Positions 1-7,419 of a stretch of 52,845 bases of DNA are shown one piece after another; position 1 is the first letter of the stretch, and the number at the start of each line of letters is the position of its first letter. The position numbers and the translations under genes were made by a program. The stretch lies in NCBI GenBank assembly GCA_903925075.1, contig CAIYDQ010000177.1:1-52845 (forward strand). Direction: 5' to 3'. A model generated the notes under the pieces. It saw only the letters and a program-made list of their open reading frames with translations, made no database searches and was not told where the DNA came from. The stretch is from an uncultured Geobacter sp. GTDB taxonomy: Bacteria > Desulfobacterota > Desulfuromonadia > Geobacterales > Geobacteraceae.

Positions 1-86
1 CTAGTGGACTGTGCGGTTAGTTCATTCCACTAATTGTTCGGTGTTTCCGCGACAATTCCGCCTTGTGGTATCGAAGAATCGGATGG

Positions 87-1223
87 TTACACGGCGATGG
101 AACCCACGAGTTTCTGGAAACTATTAACCAAACGGTTCACTAGCGGGAAGGCGATCCCTGTCGCCCAATCGCTCTTCGAGGTGACGATGGCCATGATGGG
201 GCGCTCTTGTCCGGGGAAACAGCGCGACTTCGCAGCCTCAAAAAGGGGCTCGTAGGCAGAACCCTCGAAAGCGGGGTTCACGAGCAGGATAAAGTCTCCA
301 AAACTTTTCGCGGTATCGAAGCCGAACTTGCCGTCCTTTTTCAGCTCCACGTGCAGTTCGCGATCCATAAGCTCGGTATGGAGGGCGTGGTACATGAGGA
401 GCCCGCCGAAGCTGTGCCCGATCAGGATAAGCTGGGTCTGACTGGAACTGGCCAGGTTATCGCTTTCCTTCCAACCGTTCAGGTTGGCCCGAAGGTTGTT
501 GATCTCCATCAAAAACTGCTTCGCTGAACGGTCGCCGACCCGCTCCCCGGCGTTTTTGCGGTTCCAGAAGGTCAGGTCTTCGAGCAGGGGTATTTTCAGG
601 GAAGCGCCGCGCCAAGCGAGGTAGATGCCCACCACCTTACGCGCGTCCCTGTTCTCTTTGCGGGAGAGAAGCTGCTCCTGGACGTCCAGGCGCTCCAGAA
701 GCTTGTTGAATTCCTTCACGTTCTGGTCGCTGCCGCTGGCGTTGTGCTTCCAGCCGTGCGCGAAAACGGTGACTAAATATTGCCGGTCCTTCTTGGTCTG
801 CTTGCGGTATGCCTCGCGGTCGTTGGCTATGGCGTCGAAGATCACGTTGCGCTGCCGCTTGTCGTGGAACCACCCCTGGTCGTCGAACTCGACGTATCCA
901 ACGAGGTAGTTCCCCTTGGCCAACGATACGTGGTTCGAGCTGAAGTTTTCGAACCTGTGGTTTTCGGCGGGAGAGGTCCCGCTGCAGGTTATCTTGCAGG
1001 AAGGTTCTTCGCGAGGATCGGCGGGGTTGCTGCAAACACTGGTGCACTCTTCCGGGGGAGGAGTTACGAGACTACTCCCTGGTTGACTCGAGTTCTCGGG
1101 ATAAGGACGATGTGGTTTATCGAGGGCGCAACCTGAGAGTGCGGCAAAGAAAATCAGCAGCAGTGTGGTGCTCCGATACGCGACCTGCATGCGGCTAAAC
1201 CGAAGATAAACTCCTGGCGCCAT
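87..1223 (-). CDS. Predicted lipoprotein with alpha/beta-hydrolase fold
   Basis: A 378-residue protein of unknown substrate. The N-terminus has a hydrophobic stretch ending in a lipobox (LSGC, Cys about residue 32), so it is predicted to be a lipidated envelope protein. A nucleophile-elbow motif GHSFGG (GxSxG, around residue 269) preceded by the strand LILI marks a serine hydrolase of the alpha/beta type. An earlier segment, VFAHGWKHN, resembles the oxyanion-hole HGW motif of such enzymes. The start at 1223 has a strong ribosome-binding site (GGGGGGAAGGAAC); an internal Met at residue 12 would give a more usual signal-peptide length. It is the last gene of a minus-strand group with a membrane protein and a DUF2235 hydrolase. 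Lipase, esterase or peptidase activity cannot be separated from sequence alone. Confidence 0.7.
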   Translation of the reverse strand: MAPGVYLRFSRMQVAYRSTTLLLIFFAALSGCALDKPHRPYPENSSQPGSSLVTPPPEECTSVCSNPADPREEPSCKITCSGTSPAENHRFENFSSNHVSLAKGNYLVGYVEFDDQGWFHDKRQRNVIFDAIANDREAYRKQTKKDRQYLVTVFAHGWKHNASGSDQNVKEFNKLLERLDVQEQLLSRKENRDARKVVGIYLAWRGASLKIPLLEDLTFWNRKNAGERVGDRSAKQFLMEINNLRANLNGWKESDNLASSSQTQLILIGHSFGGLLMYHALHTELMDRELHVELKKDGKFGFDTAKSFGDFILLVNPAFEGSAYEPLFEAAKSRCFPGQERPIMAIVTSKSDWATGIAFPLVNRLVNSFQKLVGSIAV

Positions 1224-1285
1224 GTTCCTTCCCCCCTTGTTACATCTCCTCAGGTTTCAGCAGAGTCCGCCTATGCCGGCCTGAT

Positions 1286-1843
1286 CTATCCAGCCAGCAA
1301 GCGAAACAAGAGCGCTGCCAGAAGAAGTATCATCGCGGAAAAACTGCCCAACTTGATCATCGTCGCCGCGCTTGCTATCTGGACGAAGCCGGGCTGCAAG
1401 CCGGACGCGGGGTCTTCCGTGTACCGCTGAAGCTGCACCTGCTGAAAGGTGTTCTCGGTCCAATCGGCAAGGATGGTGACCCCGACGGGAGCCAGCAGCC
1501 AGTAGAAGTCAAAGGGTCTGCCCAGTGTCGCCCAGGCGAAAAGCAAGCTGGCAAGAAAGGCGGCGCCATAGCAAACCGGAAACAGCAGGTCCATTTCCAA
1601 TGCCCACCTTTGGTCGCCTAATGCGGTTATGTCGAGCGCTCCCCAGTGACGAGCAACCGCGGCAGCGTCGTATCCGCCAAAGCGCTTGTTCAAGAGCTTC
1701 CGATCGTCGGGGTCGGGTAGTCGGCTCAGCCTTTGGAGAACGTGCTCTTGTTTGCTCACCTTTGCCATGAGCCGCGACCCGGCCAGGAACACGACCAGCG
1801 GCAGGGAAACCATCAATGCGACCTTCACGACTAGGGCGAACAC
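1286..1843 (-). CDS. Hypothetical small membrane protein
   Basis: About 185 residues, family not recognised. I prefer the GTG start at 1843: it follows GGAGGT by five bases and overlaps the end of the upstream DUF2235 gene by 13 bases, which suggests translational coupling. An upstream ATG at 1894 is possible but lacks such a site. Four hydrophobic stretches are visible: residues about 3-23, a Phe/Leu-rich one about 90-112, one near 118-133 and one at the C-terminus (about 160-182), so it is probably an inner-membrane protein. Being coupled to a DUF2235 hydrolase, it may hold, accompany or neutralise that enzyme; this is inference from position only. Confidence 0.6.
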   Translation of the reverse strand: MFALVVKVALMVSLPLVVFLAGSRLMAKVSKQEHVLQRLSRLPDPDDRKLLNKRFGGYDAAAVARHWGALDITALGDQRWALEMDLLFPVCYGAAFLASLLFAWATLGRPFDFYWLLAPVGVTILADWTENTFQQVQLQRYTEDPASGLQPGFVQIASAATMIKLGSFSAMILLLAALLFRLLAG

Positions 1844-3396
1844 GGGGGACCTCCGGGGAATACGAACATCTTGTTGCGTAATTCCCTTCGGCATCGGTGC
1901 CAGAATTCCGCGTACTTCTTGTTGAGGGCGCTATCGACGCTGGTGGACCAGCCATGAACGGCGACGCTGCCAAGGACGAAAAACAGCGCGCCCCCCGCGC
2001 CCCAGGCGTAACAGTCGTAGCGCGAGTGCCCGCACAGCACCCTGAGGCCGGCTAAAACCACGGCCAGCAGGGCTATGAACGTCACCAAAAGGAAAGCATA
2101 ATAGGATCTCTTTCCCGACTGCACCACTTCACTCATGTCCGCCAGCAAGGAGGTTTTTCCGCCTGCGGCCATCTGTGATCGCATAAGCGACGGGATTTGG
2201 GCGGCGACCGTGGCACTGGGCCAGGAACCGATACTGCCGGAGGCGTCGACCTCCAGATTGAAGGGTATGTTTCCCGGCGAATAGGTGTCGATGCCGTTCT
2301 CGCCGGTGGTGCCGTTCGCTATCCTCTCGAACACGCTGATATGAATTTTCGGCGCGACGATCTTGTGTTCTGCGCACAGCTCGCCCAGATCCCGCGGCGA
2401 CCACCGGTAGTAAACCGCCAAACCTGCGCGGGAGTCGTAGAGTTTGTCATGCACGTCCTGGTGCTTGTGAACAAAATAAAGATCGGTGTCGATGAACAGC
2501 AGACCGGCCTTTCGCGCCTCGTTCATCATCCAATCCAGCGTCACAAGCGACATCCCCTGTTTGGAGTAGCCTCCTCCCACGTTGGAATGCACGCCGGAGA
2601 ACCATACCTGCTTGACGCGCTGGTCGGCGCCGTCTTGCTCGTTCCACAATTCCGGATGGAAGGTGCGCCTTTCTTCGTCGAGGGCCAAGGCGTGGCAGGC
2701 GCGTCCCACCTCGGACCCCAAGGTATTGTCCGCGAACCAGATCGGATGGATGTAGCGGCTGATGAAATCCCGCAAGCCGTCGAAAGGGGTCGCTATGGCT
2801 CCGACCGTATCCCAAACGCCGACGAAGGCTACGTCGATGCTGTCGTCGGGATTGACTATCACCGCGTGGTTCTGCTTGCGGCGGGCTATGGCGGCTTCGC
2901 GTCGCTCGGCGATCGGCGCGGAATGGATTTTGCCTCTACGCTCCTTGGCATCGGCGTTGGTGAAGGCGATTTTGCTGAACGCGTCCCAACTCCTGTTTAT
3001 CTGGTCGGTTAGTTCCTTGCGCGGCAAATCGCCGTAGTGACTCGCATCCATGACCCCGCAGTACTGGATGAATCCGGCCAGCGCCCTCGCCGTGTAGGCC
3101 CCGCGGCTGAACCCGAAAAGAAATATCTTGTCTCCCGCTTCGTAGACGTTCACCAGTTCGCGGTACATCTTTTTCACGTTGCGGGAAAACCCCCAGCCGA
3201 AGGCCCCGCCGACCACCTTGGCGAAGGCGTTCGCCGTCCCGACCCCGTCGTCGTAAAAGGCCACTTGTTGCGCGCACCCTTCCGTCTTGTGCCCTTGGAT
3301 GTCCACCGCTTCGTAGAGTTTGAAGACGTTGGTGCCGCGGTTCTTGACATCCTGGTTGCCGGTTCCGTCGGAGCACAGCACGATGTTCTTACCCAT
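1831..3396 (-). CDS. DUF2235 (Tle1-like) alpha/beta hydrolase with C-terminal membrane segments
   Basis: About 521 residues. The start MGKNIVLCSDGTGNQ is the classic DUF2235 N-terminus. Next come the nucleophile elbow GFSRGA, the acidic motif VGVWDTVGA and the late His motif SGVHSNVGGGY, so the Ser-Asp-His set expected of the family is present. Some members are type VI secretion phospholipase effectors (Tle1), but many are not, and no VgrG, PAAR or immunity gene is adjacent. Two hydrophobic helices near the C-terminus (about residues 435-460 and 470-490) suggest membrane anchoring. The start at 3396 is chosen because AGGGAGAAAACA precedes it and the family begins there; a longer frame to 3510 adds unrelated sequence. 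It heads a three-gene operon. Confidence 0.85.
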   Translation of the reverse strand: MGKNIVLCSDGTGNQDVKNRGTNVFKLYEAVDIQGHKTEGCAQQVAFYDDGVGTANAFAKVVGGAFGWGFSRNVKKMYRELVNVYEAGDKIFLFGFSRGAYTARALAGFIQYCGVMDASHYGDLPRKELTDQINRSWDAFSKIAFTNADAKERRGKIHSAPIAERREAAIARRKQNHAVIVNPDDSIDVAFVGVWDTVGAIATPFDGLRDFISRYIHPIWFADNTLGSEVGRACHALALDEERRTFHPELWNEQDGADQRVKQVWFSGVHSNVGGGYSKQGMSLVTLDWMMNEARKAGLLFIDTDLYFVHKHQDVHDKLYDSRAGLAVYYRWSPRDLGELCAEHKIVAPKIHISVFERIANGTTGENGIDTYSPGNIPFNLEVDASGSIGSWPSATVAAQIPSLMRSQMAAGGKTSLLADMSEVVQSGKRSYYAFLLVTFIALLAVVLAGLRVLCGHSRYDCYAWGAGGALFFVLGSVAVHGWSTSVDSALNKKYAEFWHRCRRELRNKMFVFPGGPPCSP

Positions 3397-3451
3397 TGTT
3401 TTCTCCCTGGAGCCTCGACAAAACGACGTTCTCCAAAAAACGGCGAATCCA

Positions 3452-3480
3452 CCTATACACGAGTCAACTTGCGGTTTCAA
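3452..3480 (-). promoter_or_regulatory. Probable sigma-70 promoter of the DUF2235 operon
   Basis: On the minus strand TTGAAA is followed after 17 bases by TATAGG, about 55 bases before the DUF2235 start codon. Two palindromic operator-like sites lie further upstream, centred roughly 75 and 140 bases before the predicted start of transcription. Confidence 0.45.
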
Positions 3481-3509
3481 AAGAAATAATAATGGAGGGT
3501 CGCACATCA

Positions 3510-3530
3510 AATGGTAATAAAATTACCATT
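3510..3530. promoter_or_regulatory. Palindromic operator-like site 1
   Basis: Perfect inverted repeat AATGGTAAT-AAA-ATTACCATT (9-base arms, 3-base centre) in an AT-rich stretch upstream of the DUF2235 operon. It shares the core GGTAAT-N3-ATTACC with a second site centred 66 bases away. The next gene upstream (the chemoreceptor) also runs on the minus strand, so the sites most likely serve the DUF2235 promoter. The regulator is unknown. Confidence 0.6.
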
Positions 3531-3570
3531 GCCCGAAATTATTCATTTCATTCGGATAGATACAAATATG

Positions 3571-3601
3571 GGCAAAATGGTAATTTTATTACCATTTTGC
3601 C
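3571..3601. promoter_or_regulatory. Palindromic operator-like site 2
   Basis: Perfect inverted repeat with 14-base arms, GGCAAAATGGTAAT-TTT-ATTACCATTTTGCC, sharing the core of the site at 3510. In RNA it would form a hairpin, but no T-tract follows in either direction, so an operator is more likely than a terminator. Confidence 0.6.
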
Positions 3602-3785
3602 GAACCAGCCGAGGCGACATGAAATTATTCAGGAAATACGAGGACTTAAAGGATTCAGCAATGGAAGTAAAGTTACATTATAATTTATTAATAATATTGG
3701 AGTGGGTGCGTGCGGCGGGGAGGGGACTGGTCAGGATCGACGAAATTTCGAAAAGCTTGGACTGCGGAGCGTCATGCGCCGCCGT

Positions 3786-3829
3786 GTCGGCGCCTATCAG
3801 GGAGGAACCAATTCCTGATAGGCGTCGAC
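3786..3829 (-). terminator. Stem-loop downstream of the chemoreceptor gene
   Basis: Sixteen-base arms (GTCGGCGCCTATCAGG and CCTGATAGGCGTCGAC, one G-T mismatch) around a 12-base loop, starting 9 bases past the chemoreceptor stop codon. No T-run follows, so it may be a 3'-end stabiliser or a Rho-assisted terminator rather than a classical intrinsic terminator. Confidence 0.45.
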
Positions 3830-3837
3830 TCGACGTT

Positions 3838-5511
3838 TCAGAAGGTTTCAAACTCGTCGTCGGTCTGCATCTGCAAGTTCGCACCCGAAACTGGGGCACT
3901 GCCGGCATAGCCGGGACGCGGATTCTTGGCGATAGCTATGGCCGTTTTTTTGAATGTCGGCCTGGCCTGGGGTTTGCCGGGCAAACGGGTGGATCTGCGA
4001 GCGCCCTCCCCGATTTTGAAGAAGTCGATGGTTTCTTGCAACTGTTCGGACTGGGAGGCCAGTTCCTCGGCGGTCGACGACATCTCCTCGGAGGCGGAGG
4101 CGTTTTGCTGGATCACTTGATCCAACTGCTGAATCGCCTTGTTTATCTGCCCGGCGCCGGTGTCCTGCTCTTTGCTGCTGGCGCTGATTTCCTGCACCAA
4201 TTCTGCCGTTTTCTGGATGTCGGGCACCATTTTGGTCAGCAGTTCGCCGGCTTTCACGGCAATATCGACGCTGCTGGCGGATTGAGCGCTGATTTCCGCC
4301 GCGGCTTTCTGACTTCTCTCGGCAAGTTTTCGCACTTCGCTGGCAACGACCGCAAACCCTTTGCCGTGCTCCCCGGCGCGCGCGGCCTCAATAGCAGCGT
4401 TCAGCGCCAATAGGTTGGTCTGACGGGCGATCTCTTCGATGATGTTGATTTTGTAGGCTATCTCTCTCATGGCAACGACGGTTTTCATGACCGCATCTCC
4501 GCCTTCCTTGGCGTCCGCCGCGGACTTTATGGCGATCTTCTCGGTCTGCATGGCGTTGTCCGCGTTCTGCCTGATGTTGGCTGCCATCTGCTCCATGCTT
4601 GCCGACGCTTCCTCGGCCGCCGCCGCCTGTTCGGTCGCCCCTTGGGAGAGTTCTTCGGATCCTGAGGACATCTGCACGCTCCCAGCCGCAACGTTGTCGC
4701 TGGCGCTTTTTACATCGCAGACAACTTCCTTCAGTTTGACGATCATCACGTTAAGGGCTGTCAGGAGCAGTCCCGTCTCGTCGGTGGTCTTCGACTCGAC
4801 GTTGACGGTCAAGTCGCCCTGGGAGAGTTTTTCGGCCAGGTGTACCGCCAACAGCAAAGGTCGAGTGATCGAGCGGGCCAGCAAAAAGGTGATGACGAGC
4901 CCAAGAGTCAGCGCCAAGGCTGCGAGCCCGAACATCAGGTTGCAGGCATGTCGGTACGCGGTCACCGACTCTTCATAGCGCATCTTGTTGCGTTCCTTCG
5001 AGTGGTTTCCCAGTTCCTCGACGCTGTTTATCCAGGCCCTGACCGCCGGGCGGGCGTCTTTGTTCAAAAGCTGAATCGACTCGGCATCCTTGCCGGCCAA
5101 TGCCAGGTCGATCACCCTGGAGTTCAGCGACCGTGCCAGGTCCAAAGCGGCGCTGACCTTGCCGATCAACCCGAGCGCCTTCTCGTCGTCCTTCGGGGTC
5201 AGTTCAACGACCTTCTTGAACGCTTCGCCGTATTTTCCCCGCAAATCGGCGATCCGCTTCACGTATTCCTGCCGTTTCTCTATTTGCGGGTCGATCAGGA
5301 TGTTGCGCAGGTTGATCGACACCTCCGTGACGCAATTGGACATTTCACTGCCAAGCTCGATGCGAACGTTGTTGGTTTTGACGATTTTCTCCAGATTCGC
5401 CTGGATCTTAGCCATGTTCGCGATGCTTACCCAGATCAATCCGGCGAGAAAGAGAAGTATTACTCCGTTTGCAAGTCCGAGTCTCATGGCAATTTTCATG
5501 TTCTTAAACAT
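3838..5511 (-). CDS. Methyl-accepting chemotaxis protein
   Basis: A 557-residue transmembrane chemoreceptor that would signal to CheA/CheW. Order: TM1 about residues 13-33, a periplasmic sensor of about 155 residues that looks like a four-helix bundle, TM2 about 190-212, HAMP to about 265, then a long coiled-coil signalling domain. The hairpin tip is clear near residues 355-400, with [20 protein letters not shown] followed by [20 protein letters not shown]. Ala/Glu/Gln-rich methylation regions flank it. There is no C-terminal pentapeptide for CheR docking. No che genes are adjacent, so its pathway cannot be assigned. The ligand is unknown. Confidence 0.95.
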   Translation of the reverse strand: MFKNMKIAMRLGLANGVILLFLAGLIWVSIANMAKIQANLEKIVKTNNVRIELGSEMSNCVTEVSINLRNILIDPQIEKRQEYVKRIADLRGKYGEAFKKVVELTPKDDEKALGLIGKVSAALDLARSLNSRVIDLALAGKDAESIQLLNKDARPAVRAWINSVEELGNHSKERNKMRYEESVTAYRHACNLMFGLAALALTLGLVITFLLARSITRPLLLAVHLAEKLSQGDLTVNVESKTTDETGLLLTALNVMIVKLKEVVCDVKSASDNVAAGSVQMSSGSEELSQGATEQAAAAEEASASMEQMAANIRQNADNAMQTEKIAIKSAADAKEGGDAVMKTVVAMREIAYKINIIEEIARQTNLLALNAAIEAARAGEHGKGFAVVASEVRKLAERSQKAAAEISAQSASSVDIAVKAGELLTKMVPDIQKTAELVQEISASSKEQDTGAGQINKAIQQLDQVIQQNASASEEMSSTAEELASQSEQLQETIDFFKIGEGARRSTRLPGKPQARPTFKKTAIAIAKNPRPGYAGSAPVSGANLQMQTDDEFETF

Positions 5512-5840
5512 TAGCTTCTCCTGTTGAAATTGAATCAGGCAATAAAAGACAAGGTGGTATGGTCATTTTCCGACTGCGAGGCTAATGTCTTTTCATCGTC
5601 AGAGAACTGAGCGGCCTTTAGGGATTTATGGCAAGTAGGCAGTTTATAATGTTCTTGCAGGCTAATCTTGCCCGGGAGGGTGCGCCGGTTCGTCCTCTTC
5701 CGGCGTCTTTGCGGCTTTTCCAAGCTTGCCCTGGCATCAACCGATCGACATGTTTGGAAGTGTTAAGTGTTATGCCTTGACCGGTTCGCCTGCTCAATGG
5801 TAAAACCATCAACAGTCCGGTGAGGTGGAAGGAGATAGAA
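5512..5840. other. Intergenic region between chemoreceptor and small conserved gene
   Basis: A 329-base gap without a convincing gene. The minus strand at about 5690-5740 carries AGGGCAA, a small GCUU-GGAA-AAGC stem, CGCAAAG and a CCGG/CCGG hairpin. This recalls the core of c-di-GMP-I (GEMM) riboswitches, which often precede chemoreceptors in Geobacter. The outer P1 pairing and the tetraloop-receptor helix are not clear, so I do not call a riboswitch. The CGCAAAGACGCC part also resembles a common intergenic repeat in this genome. Confidence 0.25.
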
Positions 5841-6008
5841 ATGATTAAAGTGCTTGCGGAAGATTGGAATGCGTTGGAGGCGGCGGTTGACGTGCATGAA
5901 CGTCCGCCGATGATAGGTTCCCAGTTCGTGAAGATCTTGGTTGCCGCCGGTTACACCAACAACGAGATCCGTTTGGCGGCGGCAACCATGACCGCATATG
6001 TGGATTAA
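5841..6008 (+). CDS. Small conserved hypothetical protein
   Basis: 55 residues starting MIKVLAEDWN and ending TMTAYVD. The ATG at 5841 is preceded by AAGGAGATAGAA, a good ribosome-binding site; an in-frame ATG at 5820 is less likely. It is soluble and probably helical, with no metal or catalytic motif visible. Clear codon structure and the ribosome-binding site support a real gene. Function unknown; its neighbours diverge or converge, so it is probably transcribed alone. Confidence 0.55.
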   Translation: MIKVLAEDWNALEAAVDVHERPPMIGSQFVKILVAAGYTNNEIRLAAATMTAYVD

Positions 6009-6042
6009 AAAAACGCTTGGTCCCCTTCTGCTTTATCCGCTG

Positions 6043-6372
6043 TCAGTGTCGGGCATAGACTACACGCCCCTCGCGCAGCGCCCTGCAAATCACGTGTCGA
6101 GGCGAATTCCGCCAACGCTCAACTTCGCCATGGCTGTAGACCAAAAGGTCCGTTGCTACCGATAGCCTGCCAATGACTGATTCAAGCCGGCCGATCTCCG
6201 ACAGTCTGCTACGCGAGGGACCGAACGGTTCGCTCTCGATCACCAGCAGATCGACATCCGAATCCTGCTGAGCCTCTTGTCTGGCTCGGGACCCGAAAAG
6301 AATGATCCGTTCGGGATGCGCAGCCGAAACCAGCCGTTGCACTATCTCATGCATAGTTTCTTGATCCGTCAT
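6043..6372 (-). CDS. MNT-type minimal nucleotidyltransferase
   Basis: A 109-residue protein of the minimal nucleotidyltransferase family. The polymerase-beta-fold signature is intact: LFGSRARQEAQQDSDVDLLV, giving GSxAR followed by the metal-binding DxD. Such proteins usually pair with an adjacent HEPN-domain protein to form a toxin-antitoxin or nucleotide-transfer module. Here no HEPN gene is next to it: accA lies upstream and a small plus-strand gene lies beyond its stop. GGAGG seven bases before the ATG supports the start at 6372. It could be a solitary survivor of a module, or its partner may be elsewhere. Confidence 0.85.
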   Translation of the reverse strand: MTDQETMHEIVQRLVSAAHPERIILFGSRARQEAQQDSDVDLLVIESEPFGPSRSRLSEIGRLESVIGRLSVATDLLVYSHGEVERWRNSPRHVICRALREGRVVYARH

Positions 6373-6415
6373 CCATCAGCCTCCGTCGCTGCTTCTCCCT
6401 CGCTGAGCGCCGCCC

Positions 6416-7375
6416 CTATTCCGCGAACCGCGACATTTTTCTGAACTTCTGGTAGCGCTGCTCGATCAGTTCCTCGGCCGGGATCCGCTTCAGTTCGGCC
6501 AGGTTGCGGGTCAGGGCCTCGTGCAGGGAAGCCGCGGTCGCCGCATGGTCGCGGTGGGCGCCGCCGGCGGGCTCGGCGACGATCTCGTCGATCACCTCCA
6601 ATTCCAGGATGTCCTTGGCGGTCAGCTTCAGCGCCTCGGCGGCCTGGGCGCCCTTGGTGCCGTCGGACCAGAGGATGGCGGCGCACCCCTCGGGGGAGAT
6701 AACGGCGTAAACGGAGTGCTGCAGCATCAGTATCCGGTCGCCGACGGCGATGGCCAGCGCGCCGCCGGAGCCCCCCTCGCCGGTGATCACCACGATGATG
6801 GGGACGGTCAGCCGCGACATTTCCCTAAGGTTCCTGGCGATCGCCTCGGCCTGGCCGCGCTCTTCGGCGCCGATGCCGGGGAAGGCGCCCGGGGTGTCGA
6901 CGAAGGTGACGATGGGAAGCCGGAAGCGCTCGGCCATCTCCATCAGGCGCAGGGCCTTGCGATACCCCTCGGGGTTGGGCATGCCGAAATTGCGAAACAC
7001 CTTTTCCTTGGTGTCGCGCCCCTTCTGGTGCCCGATCACCATGACCGGCTCGCCGTCCAGCTTGGCCAGCCCGCCGACGATGGCGTGGTCGTCGCCGAAA
7101 TTGCGGTCGCCGTGCAGTTCCACGAATTCGGTGAAGATCAGCCTCAGGTAATCAAGGGTGAAGGGACGGTTGATATGGCGTGCGACCTGGGCCGTCTGCC
7201 AGCGGCTCAGATTGCTGAACATCTCCTCGCGCATCTCATCGGCCTTGCGCTCGAGCTTCGCCACTTCGGAGGTGAGATCGATGCCGCCGGTGGTGAAACT
7301 CAACAGCTCCTGGATCTTCTTGTCCAGCTCGGCCAGAGGCTTCTCGAAATCGAGGTAGGTCTGTTGCAGTCCCAT
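6416..7375 (-). CDS. accA: Acetyl-CoA carboxylase carboxyltransferase subunit alpha
   Basis: 319 residues, the usual length. AccA with AccD transfers the carboxyl group from biotin on AccB to acetyl-CoA, making malonyl-CoA for fatty-acid synthesis. The family N-terminus ([17 protein letters not shown]) and the carboxyltransferase core ([18 protein letters not shown], then [11 protein letters not shown] and [10 protein letters not shown]) are present. It lies 44 bases downstream of dnaE on the same strand; dnaE-accA neighbourhood is also known from enterobacteria. accD, accB and accC are not in the window. Confidence 0.97.
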   Translation of the reverse strand: MGLQQTYLDFEKPLAELDKKIQELLSFTTGGIDLTSEVAKLERKADEMREEMFSNLSRWQTAQVARHINRPFTLDYLRLIFTEFVELHGDRNFGDDHAIVGGLAKLDGEPVMVIGHQKGRDTKEKVFRNFGMPNPEGYRKALRLMEMAERFRLPIVTFVDTPGAFPGIGAEERGQAEAIARNLREMSRLTVPIIVVITGEGGSGGALAIAVGDRILMLQHSVYAVISPEGCAAILWSDGTKGAQAAEALKLTAKDILELEVIDEIVAEPAGGAHRDHAATAASLHEALTRNLAELKRIPAEELIEQRYQKFRKMSRFAE

Positions 7376-7419
7376 ATATCTCTATCTCCTTGTTTGAACG
7401 AAATAATATGTCGTCGCCG

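Noticed and set aside
1..86. Short inverted repeat TAGTGGA/TCCACTA at the window start.
   Set aside because: Only seven bases per arm, with no gene context; too weak to call.
3511..4413. Plus-strand 300-residue frame starting at the first palindrome.
   Set aside because: It runs antisense to the chemoreceptor and is Gly/Leu low complexity.
5535..5723. Minus-strand 62-residue frame before the chemoreceptor.
   Set aside because: No ribosome-binding site, and the stretch has RNA-like stems rather than coding bias.
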